A DNA stretch of 64,000 bases. It comes from Streptomyces sp. YIM 121038. Its GTDB lineage: Bacteria; Actinomycetota; Actinomycetes; Streptomycetales; Streptomycetaceae. Each line of letters opens with the position of its first letter. The stretch's first letter is position 1. Below the pieces are notes generated by a model. That model saw only the letters and a list, made by a program, of their open reading frames with translations, had not been told where the DNA came from and made no database searches. Shown here piece by piece: positions 41,697-50,662 of this stretch. The stretch is taken from assembly GCF_006088715.1 (NCBI RefSeq), contig NZ_CP030771.1, positions 3,782,001-3,846,000 of the forward strand. Direction: 5' to 3'. The position numbers and the translations under genes were made by a program.

Positions 41697-43127
41697 TCAC
41701 CCCACGAACAACCGCGAAACCGAGTAGATCGCCAGGCCCGCCAGTGAGCCCACCACCGTGCCGTTGATGCGGATGAACTGGAGGTCGCGGCCGATGTGGG
41801 CCTCGATCTTCTTCGAGGTGTGGTCCGCGTCCCAGCCCGCGACCGTGTCGGTGATCAGCGACGTGATCTCGTCGCGGTACGTCGTCACGACGTACACCGC
41901 CGCGCCCTCGACCCAGCCGTCGACCTTCTGCTGGAGGCGGGCGTCACCGGCCATGCGCGCGCCGAGCGAGAGGAGGGCCGCCCGCACCCGGAGCCGCAGC
42001 TCGCTGCGCTCGTCCTCGGCGGCGGCCACGATCATCTGGCGGACCGCCGACCAGGCGGAGGCGATCAGGTCCTGCACCTCGCCGCGGGCGAGGACCTCGC
42101 GCTTGAGGTGCTCCACGCGCGCCCGGGTGTCCGAGTCGGACTGCAGATCGGCGGCGAAGTCGGTGAGGAAGCGGTCGAGGGCCCCGCGCGCGGGGTGCTC
42201 GGGCATGTCCCGCATCTCGGTGACGAAGCGGAGCAGCTCGCGGTAGACCCGCTCGCCGACCTTCTTGTCGACGAAGCGGGGGGTCCAGCCGGGGGCGCCG
42301 CCCTGCACCGCGTCCATGACCTGGTCCGCGTGCACGACCAGCCAGTCGTGGGCGCGGACGCACACCAGGTCGACGAACCGCCGGTGCCCGCCGTCCGCGA
42401 CGACCTTCTCCAGCATCTTCCCCATGCCGGGCGCGATCTCCTGCGCGTCCGCGCGGCGCGTGATGGCCTCGCCGACGACGGCCTGAACGTCCGAGTCGCG
42501 CAGCACGGTCAGGGCGCCGCGCAGGGCCGTGGCCAGCTCGGCCGTCACCCGGTCGGCGTGCTCCGGCTCGGCCAGCCAGGCACCGAGGCGGCTGCCGATG
42601 CCCACGGCCCGCAGCCGCTGGCGTACGACCGTCCGGGAGAGGAAGTTCTCCCCCACGAAGTCACCCAGCGAGGCGCCCAACTGGTCCTTCTTCTTGGGGA
42701 TGATCGCGGTGTGCGGGATGGGGATGCCGAGCGGGTGGCGGAACAGGGCCGTGACCGCGAACCAGTCGGCGAGCGCGCCGACCATGCCCGCCTCGGCCGC
42801 CGCCGCGACGTACCCGGCCCAGGCGCCCGCGCCCTCGTGCTGCGCCCACTTCGCGAGGACGTACACGACCGCGACGAACAGCAGGAGCCCCGTCGCCGTG
42901 AGCTTCATCCGGCGCACGCCGCGCCGCTTCTCCTCGTCGGCCGCGCTGTAGGTGAAGCCGGAGCCACCGGAGCCAGGGGTGCCCGCCAGATCTTCCGGGT
43001 CCGCCGCGTCCGGCGCGTCCGGCGCGCCCACCGGGCCCGCCGCGTCCGGCCCGCCCGTGGAGGCCGCGGCGCCCCGCCGAGCCCCGGAACCCGTTTCGAG
43101 CGGTTCCTCACCCTTGATGCGATTCAT
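41697..43127 (-). CDS. DUF445 membrane protein
   Basis: A 476-residue protein. A disordered Ala/Pro/Asp N-terminus is followed by one helix (MKLTATGLLLFVAVVYVLA), then the DUF445 start AGYVAAAAEAGMVGALADWFAVTALFRHPLGIPIPHTAIIPKKKDQLG. A long helical region and a C-terminal hydrophobic segment (RINGTVVGSLAGLAIYSV) follow. The function of the family is unknown. The start at 43127 lacks a strong Shine-Dalgarno. Confidence 0.9.
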   Translation of the reverse strand: MNRIKGEEPLETGSGARRGAAASTGGPDAAGPVGAPDAPDAADPEDLAGTPGSGGSGFTYSAADEEKRRGVRRMKLTATGLLLFVAVVYVLAKWAQHEGAGAWAGYVAAAAEAGMVGALADWFAVTALFRHPLGIPIPHTAIIPKKKDQLGASLGDFVGENFLSRTVVRQRLRAVGIGSRLGAWLAEPEHADRVTAELATALRGALTVLRDSDVQAVVGEAITRRADAQEIAPGMGKMLEKVVADGGHRRFVDLVCVRAHDWLVVHADQVMDAVQGGAPGWTPRFVDKKVGERVYRELLRFVTEMRDMPEHPARGALDRFLTDFAADLQSDSDTRARVEHLKREVLARGEVQDLIASAWSAVRQMIVAAAEDERSELRLRVRAALLSLGARMAGDARLQQKVDGWVEGAAVYVVTTYRDEITSLITDTVAGWDADHTSKKIEAHIGRDLQFIRINGTVVGSLAGLAIYSVSRLFVG

Positions 43128-43365
43128 GCTCAGCGCCCCGTCCCGCGTAGTTCGTCGTACGCATTGTCCCTTCAGGTCCCTTCCGGGTGCCTTCCAGCAG
43201 GTCCCATCCGGGTTCCCCTCAGACCGACTCCCGGAACGGACGATGAGTTCCCGGCGTCTGAAGGAGCGGAGGGGGGCACCGTCGGCTCCCTCGCGGCCCA
43301 TGACGCATCATGGGGTCATCACACCGGAGCCTCGGGCTCCCCCTGCCCGAGGAGAAAAAGGCCGC

Positions 43366-44700
43366 ATGACCAAGCGTCACGGTTATGCACTGCTGGCCGC
43401 TTTGCTCGCGGTCACCCTGGTCGTATCGGCGGCCATATACCTCGGCGTCACGGGCGCCGACGACACCGGGGACGCGTCCGGCGCGGGCCCCCGCACACCG
43501 CGCAACTCCGCGGCCCCCGCCTCCGCGGGCACCTGGGTCGGGACCTGGTCCGCGTCCCCGGCGGGCGCCGAGCCCGGCACGCGGGCGCACGGCCTCGCGG
43601 GCCGCACCGTGCGCAACGTGGTGCACACCAGCGTGGGCGGCGACGGCGCCCGCGTCACCCTCTCGAACCTGTACGGCAGCCGGCCGCTGACCGTCACGCA
43701 CGCCTCCCTCGCGGTGGCCGCCGGGGCCGGCAGCCCGGCCGCGGCCGCCGACACGCTGCGCCGCCTCACCTTCCGCGGCGAGACGTCCGTCGTCATCCCG
43801 CCCGGCCGCCAGGTGATCAGCGACGCGGCGCGCCTGCGCGTCCCGCACGACGCGGACCTGCTGGTCACCACGTACTCGCCGACGCCCTCGGGCCCGGTGA
43901 CGTACCACCCGCACGCCCGCCAGATCTCCTACGTGGCCGACGGCGACCGGACCGAGGACGCGACCGGGGCGGCGTACCACGAGCAGAGCCCGTACTGGCG
44001 GTACGTCTCCGCCGTGGACGTCCTCAGCAGCGACACGGACGGCACGGTCGTCGTCATCGGGGACTCGATCACCGACGGCATCACGTCCACCATGGGCGCC
44101 AACCGCCGCTGGACCGACGTGCTCGCGGACCGGCTGCGCGACGAGGCGGGCGCGCCGCGCTACAGCGTCGTCAACCAGGGCATCAGCGGCAACCGCGTCC
44201 TGTCCGACGGGCGCCCCGCCCGCTCCGCGGACGCCCCCGCGAACAACCCCAGCGGCCTGTCCCGCTTCGACCGCGACGTCCTCGGCCGCAGCGGCGCCAA
44301 GGCCGTCGTCATCGCCCTCGGCATCAACGACATCCTGCGCAACCCGCGGCAGACCGATGCCCAGCGCATCCTCGACGGGCTGCGGGAGCTGACCCGCCAG
44401 GCCCACACCCGCGGCCTGCGCGTCGTCGGCGCCACGCTCATGCCCTTCGGCGGCCACCGGGGCTACGCCCCCGCCCTGGAGGCGGTGCGGCAGTCCGTCA
44501 ACGCCGAGATCCGCTCGGGGCGGGTCTTCGACGACTTCGTGGACTTCGACAAGGCCCTGCGCGACCCGTACGACCCCCGCAGGCTCCTCGGCCGCTACGA
44601 CTCGGGCGACAGCCTCCACCCCAGCGACGCGGGCTTCCGCCGCATGGGCGAGGCCTTCGACCTGGGGGACCTGAAGGGGTCCGGCGCGGCCGAGCTGTGA
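43366..44700 (+). CDS. Secreted SGNH/GDSL hydrolase
   Basis: A 444-residue exported esterase or acetylxylan-type hydrolase. A signal or anchor helix (about 6-30) precedes an N-terminal beta domain and the SGNH core: Ser in VVIGDSITDG, Gly in NQGISGNR, Asn in LGINDI, and Asp-His in DSLHPSDAG. AAGG lies before the ATG. It probably deacylates a polysaccharide or lipid outside the cell; the substrate is unknown. Confidence 0.92.
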   Translation: MTKRHGYALLAALLAVTLVVSAAIYLGVTGADDTGDASGAGPRTPRNSAAPASAGTWVGTWSASPAGAEPGTRAHGLAGRTVRNVVHTSVGGDGARVTLSNLYGSRPLTVTHASLAVAAGAGSPAAAADTLRRLTFRGETSVVIPPGRQVISDAARLRVPHDADLLVTTYSPTPSGPVTYHPHARQISYVADGDRTEDATGAAYHEQSPYWRYVSAVDVLSSDTDGTVVVIGDSITDGITSTMGANRRWTDVLADRLRDEAGAPRYSVVNQGISGNRVLSDGRPARSADAPANNPSGLSRFDRDVLGRSGAKAVVIALGINDILRNPRQTDAQRILDGLRELTRQAHTRGLRVVGATLMPFGGHRGYAPALEAVRQSVNAEIRSGRVFDDFVDFDKALRDPYDPRRLLGRYDSGDSLHPSDAGFRRMGEAFDLGDLKGSGAAEL

Positions 44701-44777
44701 GAGAACGGTCACCCGGCGGCGCCCGCCGGGCTGTGTTAGAGTTTCAGCGTTGCAGTTGTGGTACCCATGAACCTATG

Positions 44778-44818
44778 TGCGCCTGACGGGAATGTTTCCT
44801 CGGGCGCATTAGTTTTTT
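44778..44818 (+). promoter_or_regulatory. Leader hairpin with T-run upstream of the cold-shock gene
   Basis: TGCGCCTGA pairs with TCGGGCGCA (one G-U type mismatch) around an inner GGGAA/TTCC stem, followed by TTAGTTTTTT. This is the shape of an intrinsic terminator or thermosensing leader, 55 bases before the start codon. A 38-codon frame from ATG 44767 runs across it and overlaps the gene start; its codon use is un-Streptomyces-like, so it is probably not coding. Confidence 0.6.
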
Positions 44819-44864
44819 CCGGCATCTCCGGATGGGGCCTCTGCCTACAGTCAAGGAGAATGTC

Positions 44865-45068
44865 ATGGCACAGGGAACCGTGAAGTGGTTCAACTCGGAA
44901 AAGGGCTTCGGCTTCATCGAGCAGGACGGCGGCGGCCCCGACGTCTTCGCCCACTACTCGAACATCGCCACCCAGGGCTTCCGTGAGCTCCAGGAGGGCC
45001 AGCGCGTCTCCTTCGACGTGACGCAGGGCCAGAAGGGCCCGCAGGCGGAGAACATCGTCCCCGCCTGA
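44865..45068 (+). CDS. Cold-shock protein, CspA family
   Basis: A 67-residue single OB-fold RNA chaperone with the RNP1 (KGFGFI) and RNP2 (DVFAHYS) motifs. AAGGAG is at ideal spacing. Followed by a terminator and then by a DEAD-box helicase gene, a pairing seen in cold-response loci. Confidence 0.97.
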   Translation: MAQGTVKWFNSEKGFGFIEQDGGGPDVFAHYSNIATQGFRELQEGQRVSFDVTQGQKGPQAENIVPA

Positions 45069-45089
45069 TCGCCGGACGCGTATCCACTC

Positions 45090-45124
45090 ACCGGGGTCCG
45101 TACCGTCACGGTGCGGACCCCGGT
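45090..45124 (+). terminator. Hairpin terminator after the cold-shock gene
   Basis: A 16-base stem ACCGGGGTCCGTACCG with a 3-base loop and one T-G pair, followed by TTGTGCTGTTT. Confidence 0.87.
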
Positions 45125-45155
45125 TTGTGCTGTTTCCAGGAAGGCAAGTACCCGC

Positions 45156-46826
45156 ATGTCCCGCAGGCCCCAGAAGCCGAACCGGCGCGCGTCGTCGGCC
45201 AAGACGTCCTCGTCCAGGTCGTCCAAGTCGTCCGCGTCCTCGGCGCCGCCCGCGAGGGATTTCCGGCTGCCGGAGAACACGACACCCGCACTCCCCGCCG
45301 TCGAGGGCTTCGCCGATCTGGACATGCCTTCGGGCCTGCTCAAGACCCTCACCGCGCAGGGGGTGACCACCCCCTTCCCCATCCAGGCCGCCACGCTGCC
45401 CAACTCGATCGCCGGGCGCGACCTCCTCGGCCGCGGCCGCACCGGATCCGGCAAGACGCTCGCCTTCGGGCTCGCGCTGCTGACCCGCACGGCCGGCCTC
45501 CGCGCCGAGCCCAAGGCGCCCCTCGCCCTCGTCCTCGTACCCACGCGTGAGCTCGCCCAGCAGGTCACGGACGCGCTGACCCCCTACGCGACGGCGGTGA
45601 ACCTCCGCCTCGCCACCGTGGTCGGCGGCCTCTCCATCACCAAGCAGGCCGCCACGATCCGGCGCGGCGCCGAGGTCCTCGTGGCGACCCCCGGCCGGCT
45701 CAACGACCTCGTGGAGCGCGGGGACTGCGTGCTCGGTGACGTCCGCGTCACGGTGCTCGACGAGGCCGACCAGATGACCGACATGGGCTTCCTGCCGCAG
45801 ATCACCAAGCTGGTCGAGCGCGTGCGGCCCGACGGTCAGCGCCTGCTCTTCTCGGCCACCCTGGACCGGAACATCGACCGCCTGGTGCAGCGGTTCCTGA
45901 CCGACCCGGTGGTGCACTCCGTGGACCCGTCCGCGGGCGCGGTGACCACCATGGAGCACCACGTGCTCCACGTTCAGGACGAGACCGACAAGAAGGCCGT
46001 CACCACGCGCATCGCGGCCCGCGACGGCCGGGTGATCCTCTTCATCGACACCAAGCGCGCCGCGGACCGGCTCGCCAAGCGGCTCCTCGCCGTGGGCGTG
46101 CGCGCGGCGGCCCTGCACGGCGGCCGCTCCCAGCCGCAGCGCAACCGCACCCTGGAGCAGTTCAAGAACGGGCAGGTCACCGCCCTGGTGGCGACGAACG
46201 TCGCGGCCCGGGGCATACACGTCGACGACCTCGACCTCGTCGTGAACGTCGATCCGCCGGCCGACCACAAGGACTATCTGCACCGCGGCGGCCGCACGGC
46301 CCGCGCCGGTGACTCCGGCAGCGTGGTCACGCTGGTCCTGCCCGAGCAGAAGCGGGACATCACCCGGCTCATGTCGGACGCGGGCATCCGCCCCCGGACC
46401 AGCCGCGTCACGTCGAGCGACACGGAGCTGGCCGACATCACCGGCGCCCGCGAGCCCTCCGGCGTGGCCGTCACCATCGAGGTCCCGCAGCCCCAGGCAC
46501 CCGCCTCCGGCCGCGCCGACGGGGCGTCCGGCTCCGATTCCCGCAGGCGGTCCAGCCGCCGGCGCCGCGGTGGCGGCGGGGCGAAGGCCGCGACGGGCAC
46601 CGCGACCGGCACCACGGGCACGGCCGGAGGCCGGGGCTCGGAGCGCCGGGCGTCCGGCGGGACGACGGCGGGCGCGGCCTCCGGCCGTGGCTCCGGCCGC
46701 CGGTCCGCCGCCGGTGCCGCCTCCGGCAACGCCGGGCGCGGTTCCGGACGGCGTACGGCGGCGGGCGGCGCCAAGGGCGGCGCGGGCACCGGCCGCCAGG
46801 GCGGCCGCCGGGACTCCGCGGCCTAG
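45156..46826 (+). CDS. DEAD-box RNA helicase
   Basis: A 556-residue helicase. A basic Ser/Arg-rich N-terminus precedes the core with Q-motif region FPIQAATLP, motif I GRTGSGKT, Ia PTRELAQQV, II VLDEADQM, III SAT, and VI HRGGRTARAG. A long Gly/Arg/Ser-rich tail (about 440-556) should bind RNA. AGGAAGG lies upstream. It probably unwinds structured RNA in the cold together with the adjacent cold-shock protein. Confidence 0.95.
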   Translation: MSRRPQKPNRRASSAKTSSSRSSKSSASSAPPARDFRLPENTTPALPAVEGFADLDMPSGLLKTLTAQGVTTPFPIQAATLPNSIAGRDLLGRGRTGSGKTLAFGLALLTRTAGLRAEPKAPLALVLVPTRELAQQVTDALTPYATAVNLRLATVVGGLSITKQAATIRRGAEVLVATPGRLNDLVERGDCVLGDVRVTVLDEADQMTDMGFLPQITKLVERVRPDGQRLLFSATLDRNIDRLVQRFLTDPVVHSVDPSAGAVTTMEHHVLHVQDETDKKAVTTRIAARDGRVILFIDTKRAADRLAKRLLAVGVRAAALHGGRSQPQRNRTLEQFKNGQVTALVATNVAARGIHVDDLDLVVNVDPPADHKDYLHRGGRTARAGDSGSVVTLVLPEQKRDITRLMSDAGIRPRTSRVTSSDTELADITGAREPSGVAVTIEVPQPQAPASGRADGASGSDSRRRSSRRRRGGGGAKAATGTATGTTGTAGGRGSERRASGGTTAGAASGRGSGRRSAAGAASGNAGRGSGRRTAAGGAKGGAGTGRQGGRRDSAA

Positions 46827-46862
46827 GCCACCGGCCAGGCCCTGACCCACCCCCGCGGGGCG

Positions 46863-47237
46863 TCACGCCCCGCTCGTCAGGATGGTGTCGATCCGCTTCA
46901 GGACCGGCTGCGACTCGCGGTGCAGCCGGTCCAGGTCGAGGCCCTCGTCCCCCAGGACGACGAACAGGGCGTTGTCCCCGACCGCGTACACCGCCGCACA
47001 GCCCCGGCTGCCGTACGACACCGCGCTGCGCAGCACGCCCCGCCCGGTCATCGCGACCATGCGCTGGGAGAGGCCCAGGCCGGCCGCGGCGAGCGCGGCG
47101 AGGCTGTCGGCGTCGATCGCCTCGTCCGTGTCGGACACGATGAGCAGCCCGTCGACCGCCGCCACGGCCGTGTCCGTGACGCCCGCGAGCTGTTCGCGCA
47201 GCCCCCGCATCTCCGTCGCCAGTGCCTCGTGGTTCAT
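46863..47237 (-). CDS. Roadblock/LC7-domain protein (module member 1)
   Basis: A 124-residue single roadblock domain: LREQLAGVTDTAVAAVDGLLIVSD, the central helix DSLAALAAAGLGLSQRM and strands VYAVGDNALFVVLGDEGLDLDRLH. It is divergent from three other roadblock genes and resembles the 48956 protein more than the other two. Roadblock proteins usually regulate small Ras-like GTPases; none is encoded nearby. Confidence 0.88.
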   Translation of the reverse strand: MNHEALATEMRGLREQLAGVTDTAVAAVDGLLIVSDTDEAIDADSLAALAAAGLGLSQRMVAMTGRGVLRSAVSYGSRGCAAVYAVGDNALFVVLGDEGLDLDRLHRESQPVLKRIDTILTSGA

Positions 47238-47653
47238 TCCATGGCCCCCCTCGGGCGTACGTACGTGATGCGAGGCGATGTCACACGGGGCGCGGGGCCC
47301 GCCGGGTCGCCGGCGTCGCGGGGGGCATGTCTACCAACCGGCGTGCGCCCTTCGCCCGCATTCGCACAATGTGACGGAATGTGGTCCGGCCCGTGGATCG
47401 GGAATCGCTTTCCTTTCGATCGAGCGACTGTTTACTTCTGGTTCACCCTTTTCGGGGAGAAAATCGCTCACCCGCCCGGATTACCGCCGGAACACGTCAC
47501 GGAATGGACGCCCTGCGGCACGGTCCTGTCGTTCTCAGGCAGGTTCCGAGGGAATGCGCCAGGTCCTTCCGCCGGTGTCGTGGCGGTGCATAACCTCCGC
47601 GTCACCGCGGCACGGTGTGCGAACCGCCGCGCCGCGCGGGGAGGGGAGCCCGG
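47238..47653. other. Divergent intergenic region of the roadblock module
   Basis: About 415 bases, AT-richer than its neighbours in the middle (47390-47480). No convincing gene; it should hold the two divergent promoters and perhaps regulatory sites. Confidence 0.5.
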
Positions 47654-48058
47654 GTGTCCGGAATCGACGTGTGTCTGTACGAGGTCATGGCCCTGCCGGG
47701 TGCGCGGGGCGCCGCCCTCGTCGACTGGACGTGCGGCCTCGCGCTCGGCTCGGCGGGCGAACCGCCGCGCGGAGAGGCCGAGTCGGCCGCTGTCGAGGCG
47801 GCGGAGCTGGCCCGGCTCTCCGTGGAGTACGGCACCTTCCGGCCACCGGACGACGAGGCGCCGCCGGGCCCCGGGGCGCCGGGGGCCGTCGAGGACCTGA
47901 TCGTCACCACCCGCACCGCCTACCACCTGCTGCGGTTCGTCGAGACCGGCGACGAGAGCAGCGTGTTCCTGCATCTGTGGCTCGACCGGGACGCGGGGAA
48001 CCTGGCTGTGGCCCGCCTGTGCCTCAGGGACGCCGCCCGAAGGCTGGTCCTGGAGTGA
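47654..48058 (+). CDS. Roadblock-like protein (module member 2)
   Basis: A 134-residue protein. GAALVDWTCGLALG and EDLIVTTRTAYHLLRFVETGDESSVFLHLWLDRDAGNLAVARLCLRD align along the length with the 49405 protein (GAALVDYSSGMALG..., EDVLITLSDQYHLIRL...), so they are paralogues; this copy has a Pro/Gly insert near residue 70. GTG start with GAGGGGAG. Its stop overlaps the next start (GTGA). Confidence 0.82.
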   Translation: MSGIDVCLYEVMALPGARGAALVDWTCGLALGSAGEPPRGEAESAAVEAAELARLSVEYGTFRPPDDEAPPGPGAPGAVEDLIVTTRTAYHLLRFVETGDESSVFLHLWLDRDAGNLAVARLCLRDAARRLVLE

Positions 48059-48876
48059 ACGCCACCGCGCCGCCGACGGCGCAGACGGCCCTGCCCTCGC
48101 GCTGCTCGACGCTCCAGCGCCTGGCCGCGGAGGGCGCCACGGGCGCGCTGCTGCGCGACACCGGGACGCTGTACCTCACCGAGGGCCGGGTCAGCCACGC
48201 CGAGAGCGCGTCGGCCCCCGGCGTCGACGTCCTGCTCGTCGCGGGCGGGCGGCTGCCGCGCGCGGTCTGGGACGAGGCCGCGGGGCGGGCGGGCCCCCGG
48301 CGGCAGGTCGGCAGCCATCTGGTCGCCGAGGGCCACCTCACCCCTGGGGAGCTGGAGATCTGCCTGCTCACCGCCTTGTACGACGCCGCGCTCTTCGCCC
48401 TGGCCCCGGGCGGCGGGCCCACCCGGTTCCGGCGCGGCGTCGGCCACGGCATCGGCACGGTGCGGCCCGTGCCCGCCGCCGCCGTGGAGCGGGAGGCCCG
48501 GCGGCGCAGACGACTGCTCGACAGCGCCTGGCCGGGCCCGGCCATCGACACGGCGCCGCTGGTGCGGCGGCCGGGGCCGCCCGGCGGGAGCGTGCCGCGC
48601 CGCCAGCGCGCCCTGCTCGACCTGGCCGACGGCCGCCGCACCCCGGGCGATCTGTCGCGGCTGCTCGGCAGGCCGGTCTTCCACGTCCTGCTCGAGGTGC
48701 GCCGCCTGGCCGTCGCGGGGCTGATCGACCCGCCGCGCCCGCCGCCGCCCGAGCCGGACGCCCCCGACGTCCCGCCCCGGGACTCCCCCGCCGCCCGCTC
48801 CTTCGGGACGGACGGCTTCACCCCGCCCGACGTCGCGCTGCTGCGCCGGGTCCGCGACGCCCTGGAGGCCCTGTGA
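48055..48876 (+). CDS. DUF4388-like effector with C-terminal winged helix
   Basis: A 273-residue protein. The N-terminal part (STLQRLAAEGATGALLRDTGTLYLTEGRVSHAES) has the look of a DUF4388/PATAN domain. A helical middle follows (RQVGSHLVAEGHLTPGELEICLLTALYDAALFALA), then a possible winged helix (RQRALLDLADGRRTPGDLSRLLGR...LEVRRLAVAGLIDPP). It is translationally coupled to the roadblock gene upstream. Family calls are tentative. It may be the output protein of the roadblock group. Confidence 0.75.
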   Translation: MNATAPPTAQTALPSRCSTLQRLAAEGATGALLRDTGTLYLTEGRVSHAESASAPGVDVLLVAGGRLPRAVWDEAAGRAGPRRQVGSHLVAEGHLTPGELEICLLTALYDAALFALAPGGGPTRFRRGVGHGIGTVRPVPAAAVEREARRRRRLLDSAWPGPAIDTAPLVRRPGPPGGSVPRRQRALLDLADGRRTPGDLSRLLGRPVFHVLLEVRRLAVAGLIDPPRPPPPEPDAPDVPPRDSPAARSFGTDGFTPPDVALLRRVRDALEAL

Positions 48877-48955
48877 CGCGCGGCGCCACGGGCCGGGGCG
48901 CGAGTGCTCCGTGAGGGGGCGGGCCGCACGGCGCCGCGCCCTGAGGAGGCAGCTG

Positions 48956-49348
48956 ATGGCGGTGGAACCCGACGTGCTCGACGAACTCGCCCGGCTGCGG
49001 GCCCGGGTCCCGCGGCTGACCGGTGCCCTCGCGGCCGACACGGGCGGCCGCGTGCTCGCCCGGGACGCCGCGGACGAGGGGGCCCAGCGTCTTGCCGCCC
49101 TCACCGTGGACGCCCTCCTGGCCGCCCTGCGGCTCGCGGACGCCGCGGGCCAGGGGCGGGCGGGAGAGCTGCTCGTCCGGGGCGAGGGGGGCTACGTAGC
49201 GGCGTACACGGCGGGCCCCACCGCCGTCCTGACCCTCCTCGCGGAGCCGCGCGTCAACGTGGGCCGGCTCCATCTGGAGGGCCGCCGGGCCGGCGCCCGG
49301 ATCGGGGAACTGCTCGACGGGGCGCTCGAACGACTGGAGGACACCTGA
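48956..49348 (+). CDS. Roadblock/LC7-like protein (module member 3)
   Basis: A 130-residue roadblock-type domain (LRARVPRLTGALAADTGGRVLARD, GGYVAAYTAGPTAVLTLLAEPRVNVGRLH). Order of strands and helices matches the 46863 protein. GAGGAGG precedes the ATG. Degenerate in places, so it may have lost partner contacts. Confidence 0.8.
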   Translation: MAVEPDVLDELARLRARVPRLTGALAADTGGRVLARDAADEGAQRLAALTVDALLAALRLADAAGQGRAGELLVRGEGGYVAAYTAGPTAVLTLLAEPRVNVGRLHLEGRRAGARIGELLDGALERLEDT

Positions 49349-49404
49349 CCATGACCCCTCCCACAGCCCGCTCCACCAACAGACGGAAAGGAAGTACGAG
49401 TCCC

Positions 49405-49779
49405 ATGTACAACACCGAAACCGCCCTCAAAGAGGCGATGACCGCCATCGACGGCACCCTCGGCGCGGCCCTCGTCGACTACAGCAGCGGCATGGCCCTC
49501 GGCACCCTGGGCGGCAGCAAGGAACTCGACCTGTCCGTGGCCGCGGCGGGCAACACCGACGTGGTGCGCGCCAAGGTGCGGACCATGGAGATGCTCGGCC
49601 TCAAGAGCGAGATCGAGGACGTCCTGATCACCCTCAGCGATCAGTACCACTTGATCCGGCTGCTGAAGTCCCGCAACAACAGCGGGCTCTTCCTCTATCT
49701 CGCGCTCGACAAGGACAAGGCGAACCTCGCGATGGCCCGGCACCAGCTGCGGCGCATCGAGGCCGAGCTGGACGTCTGA
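49405..49779 (+). CDS. Roadblock/LC7-like protein (module member 4)
   Basis: A 124-residue protein, best-conserved of the module: ALKEAMTAIDGTLGAALVDYSSGMALG and LITLSDQYHLIRLLKSRNNSGLFLYLALDKDKANLAMARHQLRRIE. It is a paralogue of the 47654 protein. I prefer the ATG at 49405 with AAGGAAG upstream to the one at 49351. Confidence 0.85.
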   Translation: MYNTETALKEAMTAIDGTLGAALVDYSSGMALGTLGGSKELDLSVAAAGNTDVVRAKVRTMEMLGLKSEIEDVLITLSDQYHLIRLLKSRNNSGLFLYLALDKDKANLAMARHQLRRIEAELDV

Positions 49780-49809
49780 CCGCCGCGGCGGACGGCGGGG
49801 GCGGGCGGG

Positions 49810-50652
49810 CTACTGCCCGTCCCCGCCCCGGATGCCGCGGTGGTGGTCCTCCGGCCGCCGGTGGCGGAGCTCGTGGCGCTCCCGGTGGTGGAGGCGCCGG
49901 GCCTCCCGCTCCTCGAGCCGCTCCTGGCGGCGCTGCTCCTTCAGGCGCTGGCGCTCGGCCTTGCGGAGCTTGCGCTCGACGCCGACGCCGCCCATCAGGG
50001 CGAAGCCGGTGACGGTCACCCGCGGGGAGCCGGGGGTGCCCTCGCCCGTGGCGTCGTCGCCGAAGCCGCCCATGATGCCGAAGCCCTTGACGGTGACGTT
50101 CAGTTCGGGCGGCACGGTGACCTGGATGCCGCCCATGATCGTGAAGCAGCGGATCACGACGTCGCGCTCGGCGAAGCGCGCCTCGCGCAGGTCGATCTCG
50201 CCGCCGCCCCACATCGCGAACGAGGTGAAGAGCCGCCCGATGGTCCAGCCGCCCTTGCGGTTGAAGCCGCTCCAGAGGGCGAAGGCGCCGCTGGAGGTGG
50301 GCTCGGCGCCCACGACGACGCGCTCCGCCCAGTCGATCTCCGTCGAGTCGTCGTCGGCGGACCGCTTGACCAGGGACGTCTTGGGGGCGGGGGCGACCGC
50401 GCCGGCCGCGGGCAGGTCCCGGGTGAGCGGCGCGAGGTCGCCGTACGTACGGGCGCGGTACGCCGTGTCCACCCGCTCGTTGAACTCGTCCATGTCGAGG
50501 CGGCCCTCGGCGAGGGCCTCGCGCAGGACTTCGGCGACGCGCTCGCGGTCGGCGTCGGAGGCGCGCAGGCCCGGGTCCGGCGCGCCGGGGACGGCCGGCG
50601 GCGACGCGGCGGGCCGCGGCGCGGGGGGCGGGGAAGACTCGGCGTCCGTCAT
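49810..50652 (-). CDS. DUF1707 (SHOCT-like) protein with LiaF-type C-terminus
   Basis: A 280-residue cytosolic protein. The DUF1707 domain is LRASDADRERVAEVLREALAEGRLDMDEFNERVDTAYRARTYGDLAPLTRDLP (about 30-82). A beta-helix-like domain with repeated IMGG and MGGGEIDLREA motifs, as in cell-wall-stress LiaF/DUF2154 proteins, follows. A highly charged Arg/His/Glu helix ends it. Role unknown. Confidence 0.87.
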   Translation of the reverse strand: MTDAESSPPPAPRPAASPPAVPGAPDPGLRASDADRERVAEVLREALAEGRLDMDEFNERVDTAYRARTYGDLAPLTRDLPAAGAVAPAPKTSLVKRSADDDSTEIDWAERVVVGAEPTSSGAFALWSGFNRKGGWTIGRLFTSFAMWGGGEIDLREARFAERDVVIRCFTIMGGIQVTVPPELNVTVKGFGIMGGFGDDATGEGTPGSPRVTVTGFALMGGVGVERKLRKAERQRLKEQRRQERLEEREARRLHHRERHELRHRRPEDHHRGIRGGDGQ

Positions 50653-50662
50653 ACCCCGAAGC

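Noticed and set aside
44767..44883. Leader peptide gene before the cold-shock gene
   Set aside because: Codon use (CTA, TTA, AGA) is foreign to the genome and no Shine-Dalgarno precedes the ATG; kept only as part of the leader finding.
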